Numbered from the stretch's first letter, positions 1 to 12,818 are shown. The stretch is 64,000 bases of DNA from Polytrichum commune (GCA_950295325.1 OX485803.1:45337554-45401553); one strand, 5' to 3'. Made by a program: numbers and translations. Notes: a model not told the origin generated them from the sequence alone.

Positions 1-690
1 ATATTTTTCCTTTTTTTCAAGTCATTCCTACTTGCATGCCTGTCAATTTGCTTCAACTACTCCAAAATGACAATGCTTTGCAAGCAAGCACTCAACTCTC
101 CATCCGAATTTGATCTACTAGCCTTTACCTCCTTTAAGAAATCTCAAAGATGCTCCTTCAAGGTCTCCTCCTGCAAGGTGTTCTCCGGGTAAGCTTGCAT
201 ATAGATTGCATACACCTTTTGCCACACTACATATGGTATGATTTGGGTGACCTTCTTCTTTATGTCATTCTAAATATTGTTCGAAGTGTATGTTGTAAGT
301 GTTCACCAACACTACAAGTTGTTGCGACTTCAAGATTGCTCTCAAACTTTGGGCCATGAATGCCAAAGAAAGCAGTGTATTATTAATTTGCATTGGTGAT
401 GAGGTCATATTTCCGACTCTTGCGGGCCTCGTCAGTGTGATTGCACTTGATTGCAGAGTAGCTGTGGGTGGCTGGTGCATTATGACACAATCGTCCTTGA
501 CCAACTCAATTACCAGACTTCCCAAGCCCTTAGTTACATGCACATCTCCTTGCTCCAACATCAAGTTCTCCAAAATGGCCTTGTCTTTGGCAGTGAAATC
601 AACATCAAAGCAAAAGTAAGTTGGACCATGCATTAAGTTTTCAAATGGAATGCTCTCATAAGATAGTTGCAACAATCCCCTCCATTCCAT
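1..690 (-). pseudogene. Unidentified degenerate coding remnant
   Basis: Read on the minus strand, positions 690-265 give an open frame of 141 codons. After a stop and a frame change, coding-like sequence continues toward the window edge (for example a stretch reading KEVKASRSNSDGELSACLQS near position 100). The residue composition (balanced charges, few low-complexity runs) looks like real protein decayed by stops and a frameshift rather than chance. I do not recognise the family. The surrounding DNA is repeat-type and no splice pattern is clear, so a transposon-derived fragment is the likeliest source. It could also be a chance open frame. Confidence 0.28.
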
Positions 691-1889
691 CTAGTATGGC
701 ATCTCATTCTTGACTAAGACACACAATAATCATAATTATTCATGATAATACACACACCCACAAACTTGAATCCAATGGACGCACTATGCTTTATGTTACA
801 CCTTTTGTAGGTCCTATAGACCTTGCCCACTTCACACGCTCTAGTAGAGTATTGAGGTCATATATAAAGCTCATCCTCTAATGTTATGTAGAAATGTTAC
901 AAATCCTTGTACTTCCTCATGAAGTAGTCTCTAGTGTCACCATGTTCAATTGCCAATGGAGGGCCATATGTTAGGCTCTTTGCTCTACCATCTAGTATGC
1001 AACAAGGGAGGCAGGAAAATTGTACCCACCAACCAGGTGCTACCCGTCCCCTGAGCTACCGGTGACATCTTAAATAACTAGTGGACTTACCACTACCCCT
1101 CTTTTACTCTACTCACACTAACTGGTTGCTTCTATCCATCTCGACATACAAACTAAAAGAAAGTACTCCAAAAAAAAAAAAAAACACACACACACACACA
1201 CACCTGCCAACCAATAAATAAATGGCACCACAATCAACCAATGGGAGACCACTCAACATCCACTCCACAAAGTTATAACCTTTGCCCCTACAAACACCCA
1301 CACATGGCCAACTTGGACACCCCAGCTCCTATAGTGCCCACCCCGAGAGGGGTTAGTAGTCCTGCACCACTGATATTATGCCCACTGGACATAATATCAA
1401 GGGTGGGTCGAACGGGCATTTCAATCACGTTGATCCTATCAAGGGTCAGCGTTTCTTCTCTCTTCTCTCTCTATGCAACAAGGGAAGTCAAAATATTGGT
1501 GTTTGAATTCAATATCATGCGCATAGTTCAATCCATGTCCTCCCAGTTGCTCCTCCCATGTTTGTGCGGATTCGATCCCAATGGTCCACTAGACGCCATC
1601 ATATGCCAACAACTCTCTCAAAGTCGTGCCCACAACTAGCTTGGTTGATGTGAGTAAGAGTTCCAAGCGATCGGGGGGACCACCTAAACACCATGTATCT
1701 CCTCAAAGGTGGGCATATATGTGGTTGAGTCAAAAGTTGTAGATCCCATACTCCAACCCTGCAAGCAATGGCAAGGGATGTTTTATGTATATGGCAATTG
1801 AATTACAATCCCATACCATGCATGACCATATATTGTAGTTGAACTCCTACTCAATGTCTACTATAAGGCCAAGCATTTTCCAAGTTCAT
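691..1889. other. Gene-free stretch
   Basis: No supportable gene. It holds a poly-A/(CA)n microsatellite at 1,170-1,203 and a small perfect inverted repeat (GATATTATG at 1,372-1,380, CATAATATC at 1,390-1,398). A 132-codon plus-strand frame at 1,241-1,639 has no recognisable domain. Confidence 0.5.
1170..1203. repeat. Poly-A / (CA)n microsatellite
   Basis: A run of about 15 A is followed directly by ten CA dinucleotides. Confidence 0.9.
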
Positions 1890-2520
1890 CTCGGTTTAAT
1901 TAGGATTTTTGCACAAAATTTTGGAAGCACTTCAAAGGATTCCTTATATTAACGGAGCAATTGATGGATCCCACATTCCAATTATTGCACTTGTAATTGG
2001 AGGAAATATTATTATTGTTGAAAGTTGTTCCACTCAACTTTACCACAAGATATTCTTGATGCAAAATGTATATTTTGGGATTATGAATTTAAATGGGAGG
2101 AAACATGCACAATTGGACATTATTCAAACTAACAAAAGTTGAAAGATATTACTTAAAAGGTAAGTTCTTAATTTATAAGCTAATTGGAGATTATGCATAT
2201 CCAGTACGGCCATGGATTTACAGTCCATTCATAGGTTGTTTAGAGAATTTAAAAGGTTATAAATATAATTGGATTTTTATTCAAAGTTCTTCTCGTATTT
2301 GTGTAGAATGTCCTTTCGAGATCCTAAAAAAAATGGAGAATTATTATGAGAAAGGGTTGATGTATCTTAAGGACATATAGTTGATATAGTTGCTACATGT
2401 ATTGTGCTACATAATATGTGTACAATTAACAAGGATAAGTTTGATAGAGAATGGATAGAAGAAATAGAGAAAAAGAATAGAGATCAAGTTTTTAAGAAAA
2501 GGTCAGGAAATGAAGGTTGA
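1890..2520 (+). pseudogene. PIF/Harbinger-type transposase remnant
   Basis: This is the catalytic half of a DDE transposase of the PIF/Harbinger superfamily. In one frame IDGSHIPI is the family's first catalytic-Asp motif (about 1,960). After a frame change, GDYAYPVRPW (about 2,188) matches the usual G-D-x-x-Y-P motif, followed by RICVECPFEILK (about 2,300) and then VATCIVLHNMC (about 2,385) near the C-terminus. These occur in the canonical order but in at least three frame segments with intervening stops, so the gene is dead. The N-terminal part and the partner Myb-like ORF are not visible. A second remnant with a very similar C-terminus (TTCIVLYN) lies on the minus strand near 61.7 kb, so this family has amplified in the genome. 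Confidence 0.75.
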
Positions 2521-4362
2521 AATGACAACTATAGGCAAAACAAGAGATATCATTAGTTCAAAAAACAATTTTGATAAAAAAATTTAGAGGCTAAAAATAT
2601 GCATGAAATAATAGCCAAATTATCATAGTAAATGAAGCTTAAAAAAAATTGAACATAAAAGCTTAGGATATGGATATTGAATTTGATACAAGTGAGTAAT
2701 TAACTACTATATTGTGTAGATATTTCCATATGAACATTCATGTCTTTAATAAAATTGTTGTAGCTTGGGAAAAATAACTATCAAATTAGAAGAATTGTCA
2801 ACTATTTGTTCTAAAAAAAGTTCTATCTTGTCTTCAAATTAAATCCTCTGTAAAAACATCATCGATTGGTAAGGCCGGCTCCTATTGGCATACATGTGCA
2901 ACATGACAAAAAAAATTTGGTCTTTTGTAGTACTTGGAGTTGAATTCCTCTCATGTGAATTTTTGTGCATATCTTAATTACATCATTGTTGGTCATTTTC
3001 TTGAGCACTTACTAACATTTGATTGACCATACATGTATGTTGTCCATTCCACATATCCATCTATTCATAGTACTAACATGCATATCTATCATGTCATGAA
3101 ATTTTATTTGAACGTTTATCATTTTCATATTCAATAAGAAGTACATTATTATTTCTTGTTATATGCCAGCCATGCCCTTCCAAAATTGCGCAAATTAAAA
3201 ATCATACGAGCACGAAGCTTAATCTAAGCATTCAATCTTGCCCGCACACAACTACTAATAATCAAAGTAAGGTAGTACTAAAAATTATAATAAATTATAA
3301 TTCCTTCATGCACATATATAACATTGAAAATTGAAATAGACTAATTTGGATTAAATATAATATGTCCAACATTTTATCAACTTGAGAAAAAAAATTGGTG
3401 GCCTAGACCGTCATAAATGCCTTGGCTGCAAGCCGTGAGGTTTAGAGTTCAATATTTTATCCGTGCACCAAGCATTAAGTACACAAAGGGTGAAAAAAAG
3501 GCCAAGGCAAGAGGTAGATGTGAAGACCTTTTAAAAGGCCCAATTGACCCAATTTGAATCTAACCTTTTGCATTTTTCACATTTTCATTTCAAACAAACT
3601 ATTGCATACCTTGTTTTCTTGCCAATTTTGCAAATTCTTCTACCATTACACCATAGATTGTAATGAGGATTTCAATCACATAAACTCACTATTTAATAGG
3701 GACCTCCTCCTCACCTTCTGAATCGTGCAATTCAATTGCATCATTCTTTGTCTTATTCTTGGGTGTTCCTTTCAATTTGAAATTGATATTCTACCTATTT
3801 TCTTTTTAACATGGTCTTCTTCCTTTGTGACAATCTCATTCATCTTTCTTCCCATGGTCGCATCTTCATTATTTTTGACATTTGTTGGCATTTAGGATCT
3901 AATCACTTCTCATTTTGTGTCATAATATAGTTGAAAATTGCTCAAATTCCCACTTGCCAATGAGGGTCCTTGCAATCCGAATTGTGGTTGATTGCATGTC
4001 ATTTAAGGAGAATTTTGGTCCCATTGTTGGGTTTGAAAACCACTGCCATCTTGCGAAAAACATGCCATTGTGGAAAAATAATTATTTTACAAAAATTCAA
4101 TAAAAAAATAATCTACTACAAACACATACTAGCAAACTCCAAAAAATTGAAGTTGTGGACAATCGGAAGCGACGACCCTCTGTCACGTCTTGAACTATAT
4201 GTCTCACAAAAGTTATTATTGGACAAAAATATCAAAATAACCCTGGCAACCAATGACAATCGTTCGACTGTCATGCTTTGCCATGTAGGACTTCATGTAG
4301 ACTTCTCATCCATGAAATTTTTGTTAGACCTTTAGACCTTCACCTTCTAGTGTGAAGGGAGC
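2521..4362. other. Gene-free AT-rich stretch
   Basis: No convincing gene. A tRNA-like segment (A-box-like GGCCTAGACCG near 3,390; B-box-like AGAGTTCAAT near 3,435) sits at about 3,385-3,475 and could be a SINE head. The short open frames at 3,915-4,335 have no recognisable domain. Confidence 0.45.
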
Positions 4363-5508
4363 TTGGATGGTCTCCACCTTTTCGACCAATGGGAGCTCTT
4401 AGATTGCCACGGTCACGGGCCCTCAGTCTCGTGTGTGACGTGGCCCTCATATCCAAGTCACATTGGAGCAATGACACCTCTATTATTGACGATTGCGTCT
4501 CATGGAAATATGAAACATACCTATCCCACACAATTATTGGATACCTCACTGAATGAATCTTGTCCATTCCGGAGTACAAATTGATTCGATTCCAACTTCC
4601 AAGCACATACTGCCTTCTACTTTGTCAGGGGACTCATGAATATGCATCTACAATTTCAACTTCGGAAATTTCTGCATCTGACATGTAGCTGCTGTCATTT
4701 TGCATAAAACATTTGTTAGTATCTTTAACCCAACAACAATATCTGGATTTTTTTTTAAATTTTTTTTAAATTTTTTGAGACAGAAGGCCAACCAAGCCAA
4801 TGCCAAAATTGATTGAGAACAAAGAAAAAATCTGGAGAGGTTTGAAGGTGTGTTCAGGACTGGAGAGATTGAGTGCAACCTCATGCATTTGTCAAAGGGA
4901 GCTCAGTCAACAAAAGGGCCACTTCACACACGAGACTGAGGGCCCGTGGCCATTGCACTTCAAGCACTCTCATTGGTGGAAAAGGCGGAGCCGGTCCAAG
5001 TTCACTTCACACACGAGCCACGAGCCGTGACCATGAAATGGTGACAGCTACAAAGGAAAGTGTCCCAAGGCCGTCGTCGCAAGACACTTCTAAAATCACA
5101 TAGTGTGGTCACGGACACTCAAGTGTAGTGTGACCGGATCATATGTGACCGGGTCCTCGACCGAATGCTATTTTAATGGATTTCTATTCATGCAGGATCC
5201 CTACACGTGATAAAATAGAATAAATCAGTGGGTGCGAGATTCGGAGTGCATGGTCTCCCGGTTTTGGAGTAGGTCTACTTTCCACGAGGTGGTTTTTGAT
5301 AACAGTCCAAGTGACCATGAAACATGATCCATTTGATGTCATGTAGGAATCCATGTAGACTTTACATCCGTTTTGCATTCACTTACTCCATCGGTCCCTC
5401 AAACGTAACTACGAAGCGACCTTGGACCGGCTCTGCCTTTCCACCAATGAGAGTGCTTGAAGTGCAATGGCCATGGGCCCTCAGCCTCGTGTGTGAAGTC
5501 GCTGGAAG
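4363..5508. repeat. Inverted-repeat element with three arms
   Basis: A repeat of about 90 bp occurs three times. It runs inverted at about 4,363-4,445, forward at 4,916-5,015, and inverted again at 5,413-5,508. Shared cores include CACACACGAGACTGAGGGCCC and CTCTCATTGGTGGAAA. The second and third copies form long inverted arms around about 400 bp, as in a foldback or TIR element. The first copy may come from an adjacent related insertion. No transposase is encoded and I found no clear target duplication. Confidence 0.6.
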
Positions 5509-5624
5509 TGCGGAAAGCATTTCATGTGCCATAGCTTAATAGCTGGAATTGTGGAGAACCTTGCTATTTCAAAGAGAAGTCAACTAACACGAGTCACATG
5601 CATACATGAATGGTGGGTGAATAC

Positions 5625-5870
5625 AATGATCGGGGAGGTTTTTGGGCATAATGGGTTCATTGGGTTGAGATCCTAGTGTTTGCAAGTCCAACCGGTTACA
5701 AGTTCACATCCTCCGGTTTTCCTTTATTAAATTGGGGTATATTCTTGTATAGATTCTTCTTAAACGATCGGTAGTTTTCATGAAGTCTTGAACTTCAACC
5801 GGTTGTTTCTCAAACACACCCAGTTCATCTATAACTAACCGCCGGTTCTCCCCGATCATAGGGTGAATAT
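5625..5870 (+). repeat. Dispersed repeat, family R1, copy 1
   Basis: The segment contains GATCCTAGTG..., ACTTCAACCGGTTGTTTCTC and TTCATCTATAACTAAC. The same series of motifs, in the same order, recurs at 13,205-13,440 and, less completely, at 27,150-27,330. No coding potential or terminal structure could be assigned. Confidence 0.6.
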
Positions 5871-7200
5871 ATGTTGAATTCACGTTGCAGAATGCAGTGA
5901 GGATAAAAGAAGGAAAAAAAAAACCATGCTCAGTGTTATCACCGACATGCATATATATGAGCTCATTAGTCATATTATGTTTAAGCACAAACTACACTAT
6001 GTATATTACATTCACTACAAGTAGATGAGTTTTGGGCAATTGTCTTGCATCACTAGAAAAATGTTCTATAGTGTCATCTCTATAAGTATCAAAACCAATA
6101 TAACATTGTGAACATAATTTGGTATACTTTATCAATGTGAGCATATTTATGTTATCTCTAAAAGCCATATTCTCGTGCGAGTCAACAAATATGAAATAAT
6201 TATGAAATAATTATATAGAGAAACCTTATATTTTGTTGAACTTTAAATTGAGCAACTTGAAAGAACCGGTGGCAATGGCTCCTTGGATGGACCCCGGGGG
6301 TGGACTCTAAATTGGAATATCAAGATGACTTCTTCAAAACTTATCATTAATAATATTGCTCAAAAAGTAATGGCAAAATTGGGTTTTGAACGTAGATTTC
6401 ATGACCTTAAATATTTTGAAGTTGGAAATTTTTATCATATTCCCTTAATTACACTATGAACTCGAGGGCACCATCACAAACATTTGTAGAAAATATCAAT
6501 TTAATATAATTTTAGCATGTTTTAAGTAAATTTAAGATGATTACATGTCCAATATATCTACTTGCACACTACTTGCACCATCTTCTAGAATATGTAGAAT
6601 TTTGTTGAAATTTTATTTTTCAACATAAATTGTTTTCCTTTGTAGATCAATGTATTTTTCAAATGTCTATGATTTTTTACTTTCACAAAATTCAAAGTTA
6701 GTATATAGTTTTAATACACTTTCACTTAAACCTATCTAGGGTAATGTAGTTGTGTACTTGACTATGCTTGTGCCCCATATATAAGATATAAATCATGAAA
6801 TGAATAAGTTTGAATATATATATATATATATATATTCAATTTCCATTGAGAGGGCCATTGAACCAATTTTCACACAAAGGATGTAACTTATATTAATTTA
6901 ACCTTGGAAATTGACATTTAAATATATTTGGACAGATTACTTGTCCAAAAATAATAAGGGATGTGCACTTGTGGGGACAAAAACATCAAACAACAAGAAC
7001 AAAAGCAACAACACAACAACCATAACTTTGAATGTTTGTGTTTCATGTTCATCAGCCACCACATTTGTGTAGTTTTGCAATCTAATCACATTGGTGGTTG
7101 GCATTGTCCAAAATTCATGCATAAATCCAAATATATTTGAATCCTAGTTAGGAACATGGGTCATTGAAGCTAAGACAAAGATAAAAATGGATGAAAACTA
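5871..7200. other. Gene-free AT-rich stretch
   Basis: No gene seen. It contains an (AT)n microsatellite at about 6,814-6,834. A short minus-strand frame at 5,704-5,988 overlaps repeat R1 and has no recognisable domain. Confidence 0.5.
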
Positions 7201-7568
7201 CATTAGATATGATATTCAATGTCACCAATTCTAATTGTCTTGCTTGGTACTAATTGTAAACCACGGCATAGTGTCACCAACACTAATGCTAACCCAACAA
7301 TATTTGTCATTCCTATTAAATCTTTTGGGGATTACGAATCTATAGTGTTGCAATTACTGTCAAGTACCAAGTGATTTTTTTCCAAATTTCAATCATCCAT
7401 AACAATATTTCATCACAAGTTGTTGACAAGAGAAGGTAGATATTTGCCGATGGATGAACTCATCCACCATCCTTGACAATATTTGTAAACTTATTCATAA
7501 AAAGTGTCATCCAAAAAGTTACCATAGTGACATCAAATACCATATAACACTAAATATCATATTTAGTG
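7201..7568 (+). mobile_element. MITE family M2, copy 1
   Basis: Non-autonomous element of about 368 bp. Its right end is CACTAAATATCATATTTAGTG (7,548-7,568) and its left end is a diverged copy of the same motif. The interior (GTGTCACCAATTCTA..., TTGTCATTCCTATTAAATC) aligns with 19,413-19,810 in the same orientation and with 12,819-13,204 in reverse. Each terminus is itself nearly palindromic. Confidence 0.7.
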
Positions 7569-9298
7569 TTCCACATCTATTGTCAAGTTTTTCTCTGAAT
7601 CTTAAGGTCTCTCTTTTGTACATCTACTTTTACTTCAGAAAAAATAAAATAAATTACAAGCCCTTTTAAATGTAAACACGAGAGAAAAACAATACCTCTC
7701 CCTTATGTATACTATGTACGTTGGTACCTCAATTAGTTCCCCTTTTTATCCAAGTTAAATTGTACGTGATATGAAGAGTCCACCCCCATGAGGATGGACC
7801 TCTTGTTAAAGGACCCTACAAACATGGGTGTTTAAGTTTTCTTTATTATCAATGTCATAAAATAGGTGTGGAAATCGTATCTATGAACCCCAATTTGTGT
7901 AAGATGGTTGTTTCTAAAACACCCCAACCTACCCTTTTTCTTCCATATCAATTATCAATGTAAGGTCTCATATATCAAACACAAGTTAAAGGTGAAAATA
8001 TAAGATGGCATTGAGATGATATGGGATTGAACAGTGACACCAATGCATCTAAAGAATTAAAAATAATAATAATGCAGTGCAATTTGTGTTGTCATAACAT
8101 TATTCTGATCCATAACAATGTTTTGTGGGATTGATAGTATTCCACGGAATATTCCCCATATTCAATCTGAGTGTGGGGAATATTTTGTGGAATATTGTCG
8201 GTCCCACAAAACTTTGTTATGAATTTGAATAAAGTTATGGTTGCACATCTAGATAAGACATGGGTATATTCCCAAGGGGTGGACTCTTCATTGACACATA
8301 AATGATGTGCATGGTGACTAAGAAATAAAACACTCTATCAACACGAAATTTATAGATATAAACAAATGTTAAGGTACTAAAATTAGGCTATAAAATCTAT
8401 AGTTGCATCAAAAAGGTGCAACAGACAACACTCACTTCACTATGTTGAACTAGTAGACTATTTTTATAGTAATTTTAAGATTGCATACACATGACATAGT
8501 ATATGTGAAAATGCCACATTCACATGTGACTATTTTTTTAATTTTTTTTAAGAACTTTAATTTTTTAATAAGGTTGACTCAATTTTTAGTATTGTGGAAT
8601 GCACTTGAATTTTGGAAAAATTATAGTTGGCAAAAACTTATGTAGTTAGCAAAAGTTGCCTCCAAAGACCAATTCAAGTTGGCCTTCCTTGCATCCAAGA
8701 AAAAGACTTATATGACATTTTTACGTGCCATGTGATGTTTTCACGAACACCATGCTACATATGTAAACACCTTTTGTATGCTTCTTAACCAAATTGTTGT
8801 AATGTTGGATAGCACTCCAAGCATATGTGAGGATGAGTCCTATGTTACTATATACATCAATTTCTATGAAAAAAACAGAGAAACAAAACATATATCTATT
8901 GTCATTAGTTGGGTCCCCCACCTTTAGACAAGTACCTATATTTATATGAATGATATTGACTTGTTCTTGTTACTTGGGGTGTGGGGGGGGGGGGGGGGGT
9001 GGGGTTCTAAAATGAATGTAGAAAACCCTGTAATATCAATGATAGCATGAGTTTAATTCATGGGGGGCAAAAACTACAATCATGTACATAGAAATCTGGT
9101 ATCGTGGGGGAGATTTTTTTTTAATTTTAAATATTTTTTATAAAAGTCTCTAACCTAAAACACATCATGTCTCAGTGTCGTAGTTGAGCTTGTTTATTAG
9201 TCATTATACAACCATTTGTTTCTTGAAGAATTTGGATTTTTATTGGAGTTTGCCTCACTTGCCCAGTCATTGGCAATACAAATGAGAATTTGAGATGA
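7569..9298. other. Gene-free stretch with hairpin and poly-G
   Basis: No gene seen. A long hairpin element lies at 8,093-8,239 (listed separately). A homopolymer G run of roughly 20 bases lies at about 8,980-9,000. Confidence 0.5.
8093..8239. repeat. Foldback (hairpin) element
   Basis: The two halves are inverted copies. CATAACAATGTTTTGTGGGA on the left pairs with TCCCACAAAACTTTGTTATG on the right, and GGAATATTCCCCA pairs with TGGGGAATATT, leaving a loop of about 15 bp. Outer arms continue to CATAACATTATTC and GAATAAAGTTATG. It is probably a small foldback MITE. A small-RNA hairpin is possible but there is no evidence of it. Confidence 0.65.
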
Positions 9299-9306
9299 AC
9301 AACCAT

Positions 9307-10119
9307 CACAGGTAGATCACTTAGTGCATTTTAAAAACGACGTGCGGCATAATATAGAGAGGATTAAAATCATTTGAAATAGAAATTATAAAGGAATTCC
9401 AAATAATGAAGGGGCCATTAAATGTAGACAATCCCATTATAAGTAAGTTAGATGGACATAAAACGTGGGCCGTTATTTTTTGTAAAATCAATATAGGGGT
9501 TGAGATAAGGATCCTAGAAGGTATGTTTAGTGTTTGGGTCAGCATTTTGTAAACCGCATGTTGTGTTTGTGAACACACGGACACTTTTCCTCTATTTCCA
9601 CCCTTACCTTATTTGTGGTGTACTTGGGGTTATTTTGTACAAGATGTAACATTGTGGACTCCACCTTAAATTGTAAATTCTAAACCCGCTTTACTTGGTC
9701 ACTTGCATTGCAATGACCGCTATGGTATTTGTGTTGGCATCTCCTATGTGTTTTCATCATAACAGTGTTTGCAATGGTATTACTTTGCTATGGTCTCCTA
9801 TGTGTTTTCTTCATAAATTTGTTTGCAATGGTATTATTGTTTGCACCCTTCTTTGTTTCCATGCTTTCCCTCAACACTCGTCAATTGCGTTAGGAAGTAG
9901 ATTAGTTTTTATTACTTAAAAGGAATATAAGTGCAAAAAATTACACTGACTTGAACGATATAAGTAATGGAAGGGTGCAAACAAATGGGCCATTTTTGAA
10001 ATTTAAGTAATTATAGGGAGGCTTTAATTCAGCCCTTGAAGGCAAATAGCCCCAAAACAAAAAAAAAAACCCAGCCGCACGTGGTGCACAAAAATGCCTT
10101 AGAGAGTGATCTACCCGTG
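9307..10119 (+). mobile_element. Complete 813-bp non-autonomous TIR element (family M1, copy A)
   Basis: It begins CACAGGTAGATCACT and ends AGTGATCTACCCGTG. An ACGTGCG block lies 33-37 bp inside each end. It is flanked by a perfect 8-bp duplication ACAACCAT (9,299-9,306 and 10,120-10,127), which fixes both borders. The interior carries a 54-bp tandem duplication (about 9,740-9,840, TCTCCTATGTGTTTTC...) and an open frame of 74 codons that I do not consider a gene. A sister copy of 814 bp in the opposite orientation, split by a later insertion, occupies 43,273-43,463 plus 59,715-60,337. The 8-bp duplication and CACGGG-type ends resemble hAT or P-type elements. The end similarity to the transposase-bearing elements at 43-60 kb suggests a related transposase moved it. 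Confidence 0.93.
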
Positions 10120-10127
10120 ACAACCAT

Positions 10128-11708
10128 GTTTTGAGTAGTTTTGCCAAAAATTAACTTGTGGTGGTGAAAATCTTTTAGCTTTCTCGCTTGCATTTGTGTT
10201 TGCATGAGGGTGGTATTTACATTGACTTAGCAGAGTTGTTTTTGGGTTCTTCATTGAAGGCCTATGGGTTGAATGTGAAACTTGCATTTGTATAAGATGT
10301 GCTTAACCAAGATGGTTACGAGAATAAAATCCAAGGTATAAAATGTAAAAGAGTAGTGTATCTGTCAATAGTTAGATATGTAAGTGTCATTTTTTCATGA
10401 AACAAACTATTTAATTGTTATATGATGACACATATTAAGAGATGGTATTTTGTACTTCCTATTATATCAACACTTACAGAGAGCAAAGTGTAACATTATA
10501 AAATGGGCCCGGGATAACTTGTTATCGTTCCAGTCAAGGATAACCTCTTTGCAACTCCTAACAAAAAATAATATTCAACTTGAAATTGTGGACAAGGAAG
10601 AATTTGAACCTCTTTACTTTGAAATAATCCTAGCATAGGTTATGGGGAAAAAAATTCATATCTACGTGTATAAGTTAAGTTATATGTTACTTAGGGTCCA
10701 ACTATACATCTCGGTTAAGGCTTTGGTTAGGGTAAGTAATCACTCAAACTAGTTATATTGTGCCTGCATTGCCCAATTAAGAGAATTATTAGCGATCATA
10801 TAAGGTAGGTAATCTATATGAGAGCTAATCAACCTCATGGCCGCACCATCTAGCCAAAATCAAGGTTTAAATAGAAAGTTATCAAACTAAAAGTTACCTA
10901 ACTCTTGGGATCTTATATTGATGAAGAAATCTTCACTTATCCATAGTCCTAATGCTAACTAATTTTTACAAATGAGAAGCCCAAGTTTTTTTTGAATGCC
11001 AACATTTCATTTTTTTTCCATCTCTTCTCCATTCCACTAGGAGGTGGACCATAATGTTTCTCGCGTCTTCCAAAATTGACATACATGATTAAAATTACTA
11101 GCTTAATATTTCAATAAAATTATATTTCAATAAAATTTAGATAATTATTAATAATGCATAAAATAATCTATATTATTAAAAATTTGACAAATGAAATTAG
11201 ATGTTGTGGGCTACATAAGTATAACGTATGATAATTATTGTCATGTTCAAAACATGGGAAAGTTGAGCAAAACTTTGGTTTGTGGACCTTAACTCCTTTA
11301 TTAAATTGGTCAACCTTTGATTAGTAATAACCATGATATGCATGTGTGTGATCAGTTAGCTAAATATGAGTTAGTTGATTTCACTAACTTGTATTGTTAA
11401 CTAATCCTCTTAACTAGGTGGAGTAGCCATAATTTTAGCTAGCTAGATTTTTGGCTAGCTAATCTTCACTAACTTGTAAGTTAGTTATTTCTCTTAATTA
11501 GGTGGTGCAGCTAGACCCTTACATGATACAAACAATGAACAGGAGAACCGACTGCTAGTTATAGATGAACCAATTGAGTTTGAGAAATAATCATTCAAAG
11601 TTCAAGACTTCAAGACAATTACTGGTCTTGAATTTATAGAATATACCCCAAGTTAATAAAGAATTATGAAAGAGGTCAAACCTGTAACTGGTTGGACATG
11701 TCTCTAAA
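10128..11708. other. Gene-free AT-rich stretch
   Basis: Nothing that can be supported. There are several TAGCTAGCTA-like palindromes near 11,440-11,460 and short meaningless open frames. Confidence 0.5.
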
Positions 11709-12280
11709 TACCCCCGACGAGCATTGCACTCATTAGGGTGGCGGGCGGCGGGCAACACCAAAAAAGCCAGAGCCTTGGCCCCTTGAGCCTCCCCAGCCCC
11801 AACCCTAGCCTAACCCTGGACCCTAACTTGACCCTTGCATTCTCGAAGGTTGCTTGTCCATATAACCCATATTGAGTGCACTTCATTTTCAAGGTCCAAA
11901 TTATAATATATATGTTCAATTCCATTGAGTAAATAAGCAATTGATTTGGATTTCCTTTTCGAAGTGAAACCTCAATGCTAATGAGGGTTTTGTAATGTTT
12001 TCGACTTCCAAGTTAATTACATCCTTTATTGACAATTTCACTTCGAAAAGGAAATCCCAATCAATTGCTAACACACTCAATGAAAGTAAACATATGTATT
12101 GGATTCTGGACCTTGAAAATGAAGTGTACTCGGTATGAGTTACATGGACAAGCAACCTTCAAGAATGCAAGGGTCAGGCCACGCTTAGGGGTTAGGTCTG
12201 GCTCGGGGCAAGCCAGGCTCTGGCTTTTTCGGTGCTGCCCCTGCCCGCCGCCCTAACAAGTGCAACGCTTGTCGGGGGTT
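11709..12280. mobile_element. Long foldback element, family FB1
   Basis: The two halves are extended inverted copies of roughly 270 bp each. The left end CCCCCGACGAGCATTGCACT mirrors the right end AGTGCAACGCTTGTCGGGGG. The arms also share GGCGGGCGGCGGGC, AAAAAGCCAGAGCC, GCATTCTCGAAGGTTGC and TTTCCTTTTCGAAGTGAAA, and meet at a short centre near 12,000. The outer 100 bp are GC-rich and the inner part AT-rich. There is no coding capacity. A partial copy (one arm plus centre) is at 13,828-14,036. No convincing target duplication was found. Confidence 0.75.
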
Positions 12281-12818
12281 TTTAGAAAGACTAGGAAACA
12301 CTAGGATCTTAACTGATCATGCCCAAAAATCTCCCTGGACACTGAATGCACGGCGGTAGGTGCTGATGTGTGAGGAACCAGCTCCGGAGTTGGCTTTCTT
12401 TGGCCGGCCTTGAAATTCTTGATGCTTGAAATATGTGCAACTGACCTAATCCGGTGAGACTGTAGCAGGTGTAAGTACTTCACTCCCTTCACAGTTGCTT
12501 GAAAGCACTCAAGGCTCAAGCACTAGGAAGGGGCTACCCCCATATGCACCTAGAATCAACCGTAGTCCCTATTTAATGGATTCTAACGTGTAGGTTACAT
12601 ATCATCTGAGTATGGAATAATTGTATCCAAGTGACTTGAAGCATTCTACTTACGTCATTTATGATTTTCACGTTAAGAATATTTAGATACTCATCTCAAC
12701 TTCCAAAATAGCAAGATCGACTTTCATGTTCTTCCTTAGGGATTTTGCGATACTACTGTGTTCATGTGATTTTTATTTTGTTATCAAACCTGACGTGTGT
12801 GCTAAATACTAGGTACTA
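12281..12818. other. Gene-free stretch
   Basis: No feature recognised. Confidence 0.45.

Noticed and set aside
1040-1075. tRNA-like sequence on the minus strand (GTAGCTCAGGGGACGGGTAG)
   Set aside because: The D-arm looks plausible but there is no B box or acceptor pairing.
1241-1639. 132-codon plus-strand frame
   Set aside because: No recognisable motif and ordinary intergenic composition; likely chance.
8976-9001. Poly-G run as a CACGGGGGGG-type transposon end
   Set aside because: No partner end, no ACGTGCG block and no duplication; it is a homopolymer.
9695-9919. 74-codon frame conserved in both M1 copies as a possible small gene
   Set aside because: The conservation equals that of the surrounding DNA and the frame runs through a 54-bp tandem duplication. 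It is a by-product of repeat similarity.
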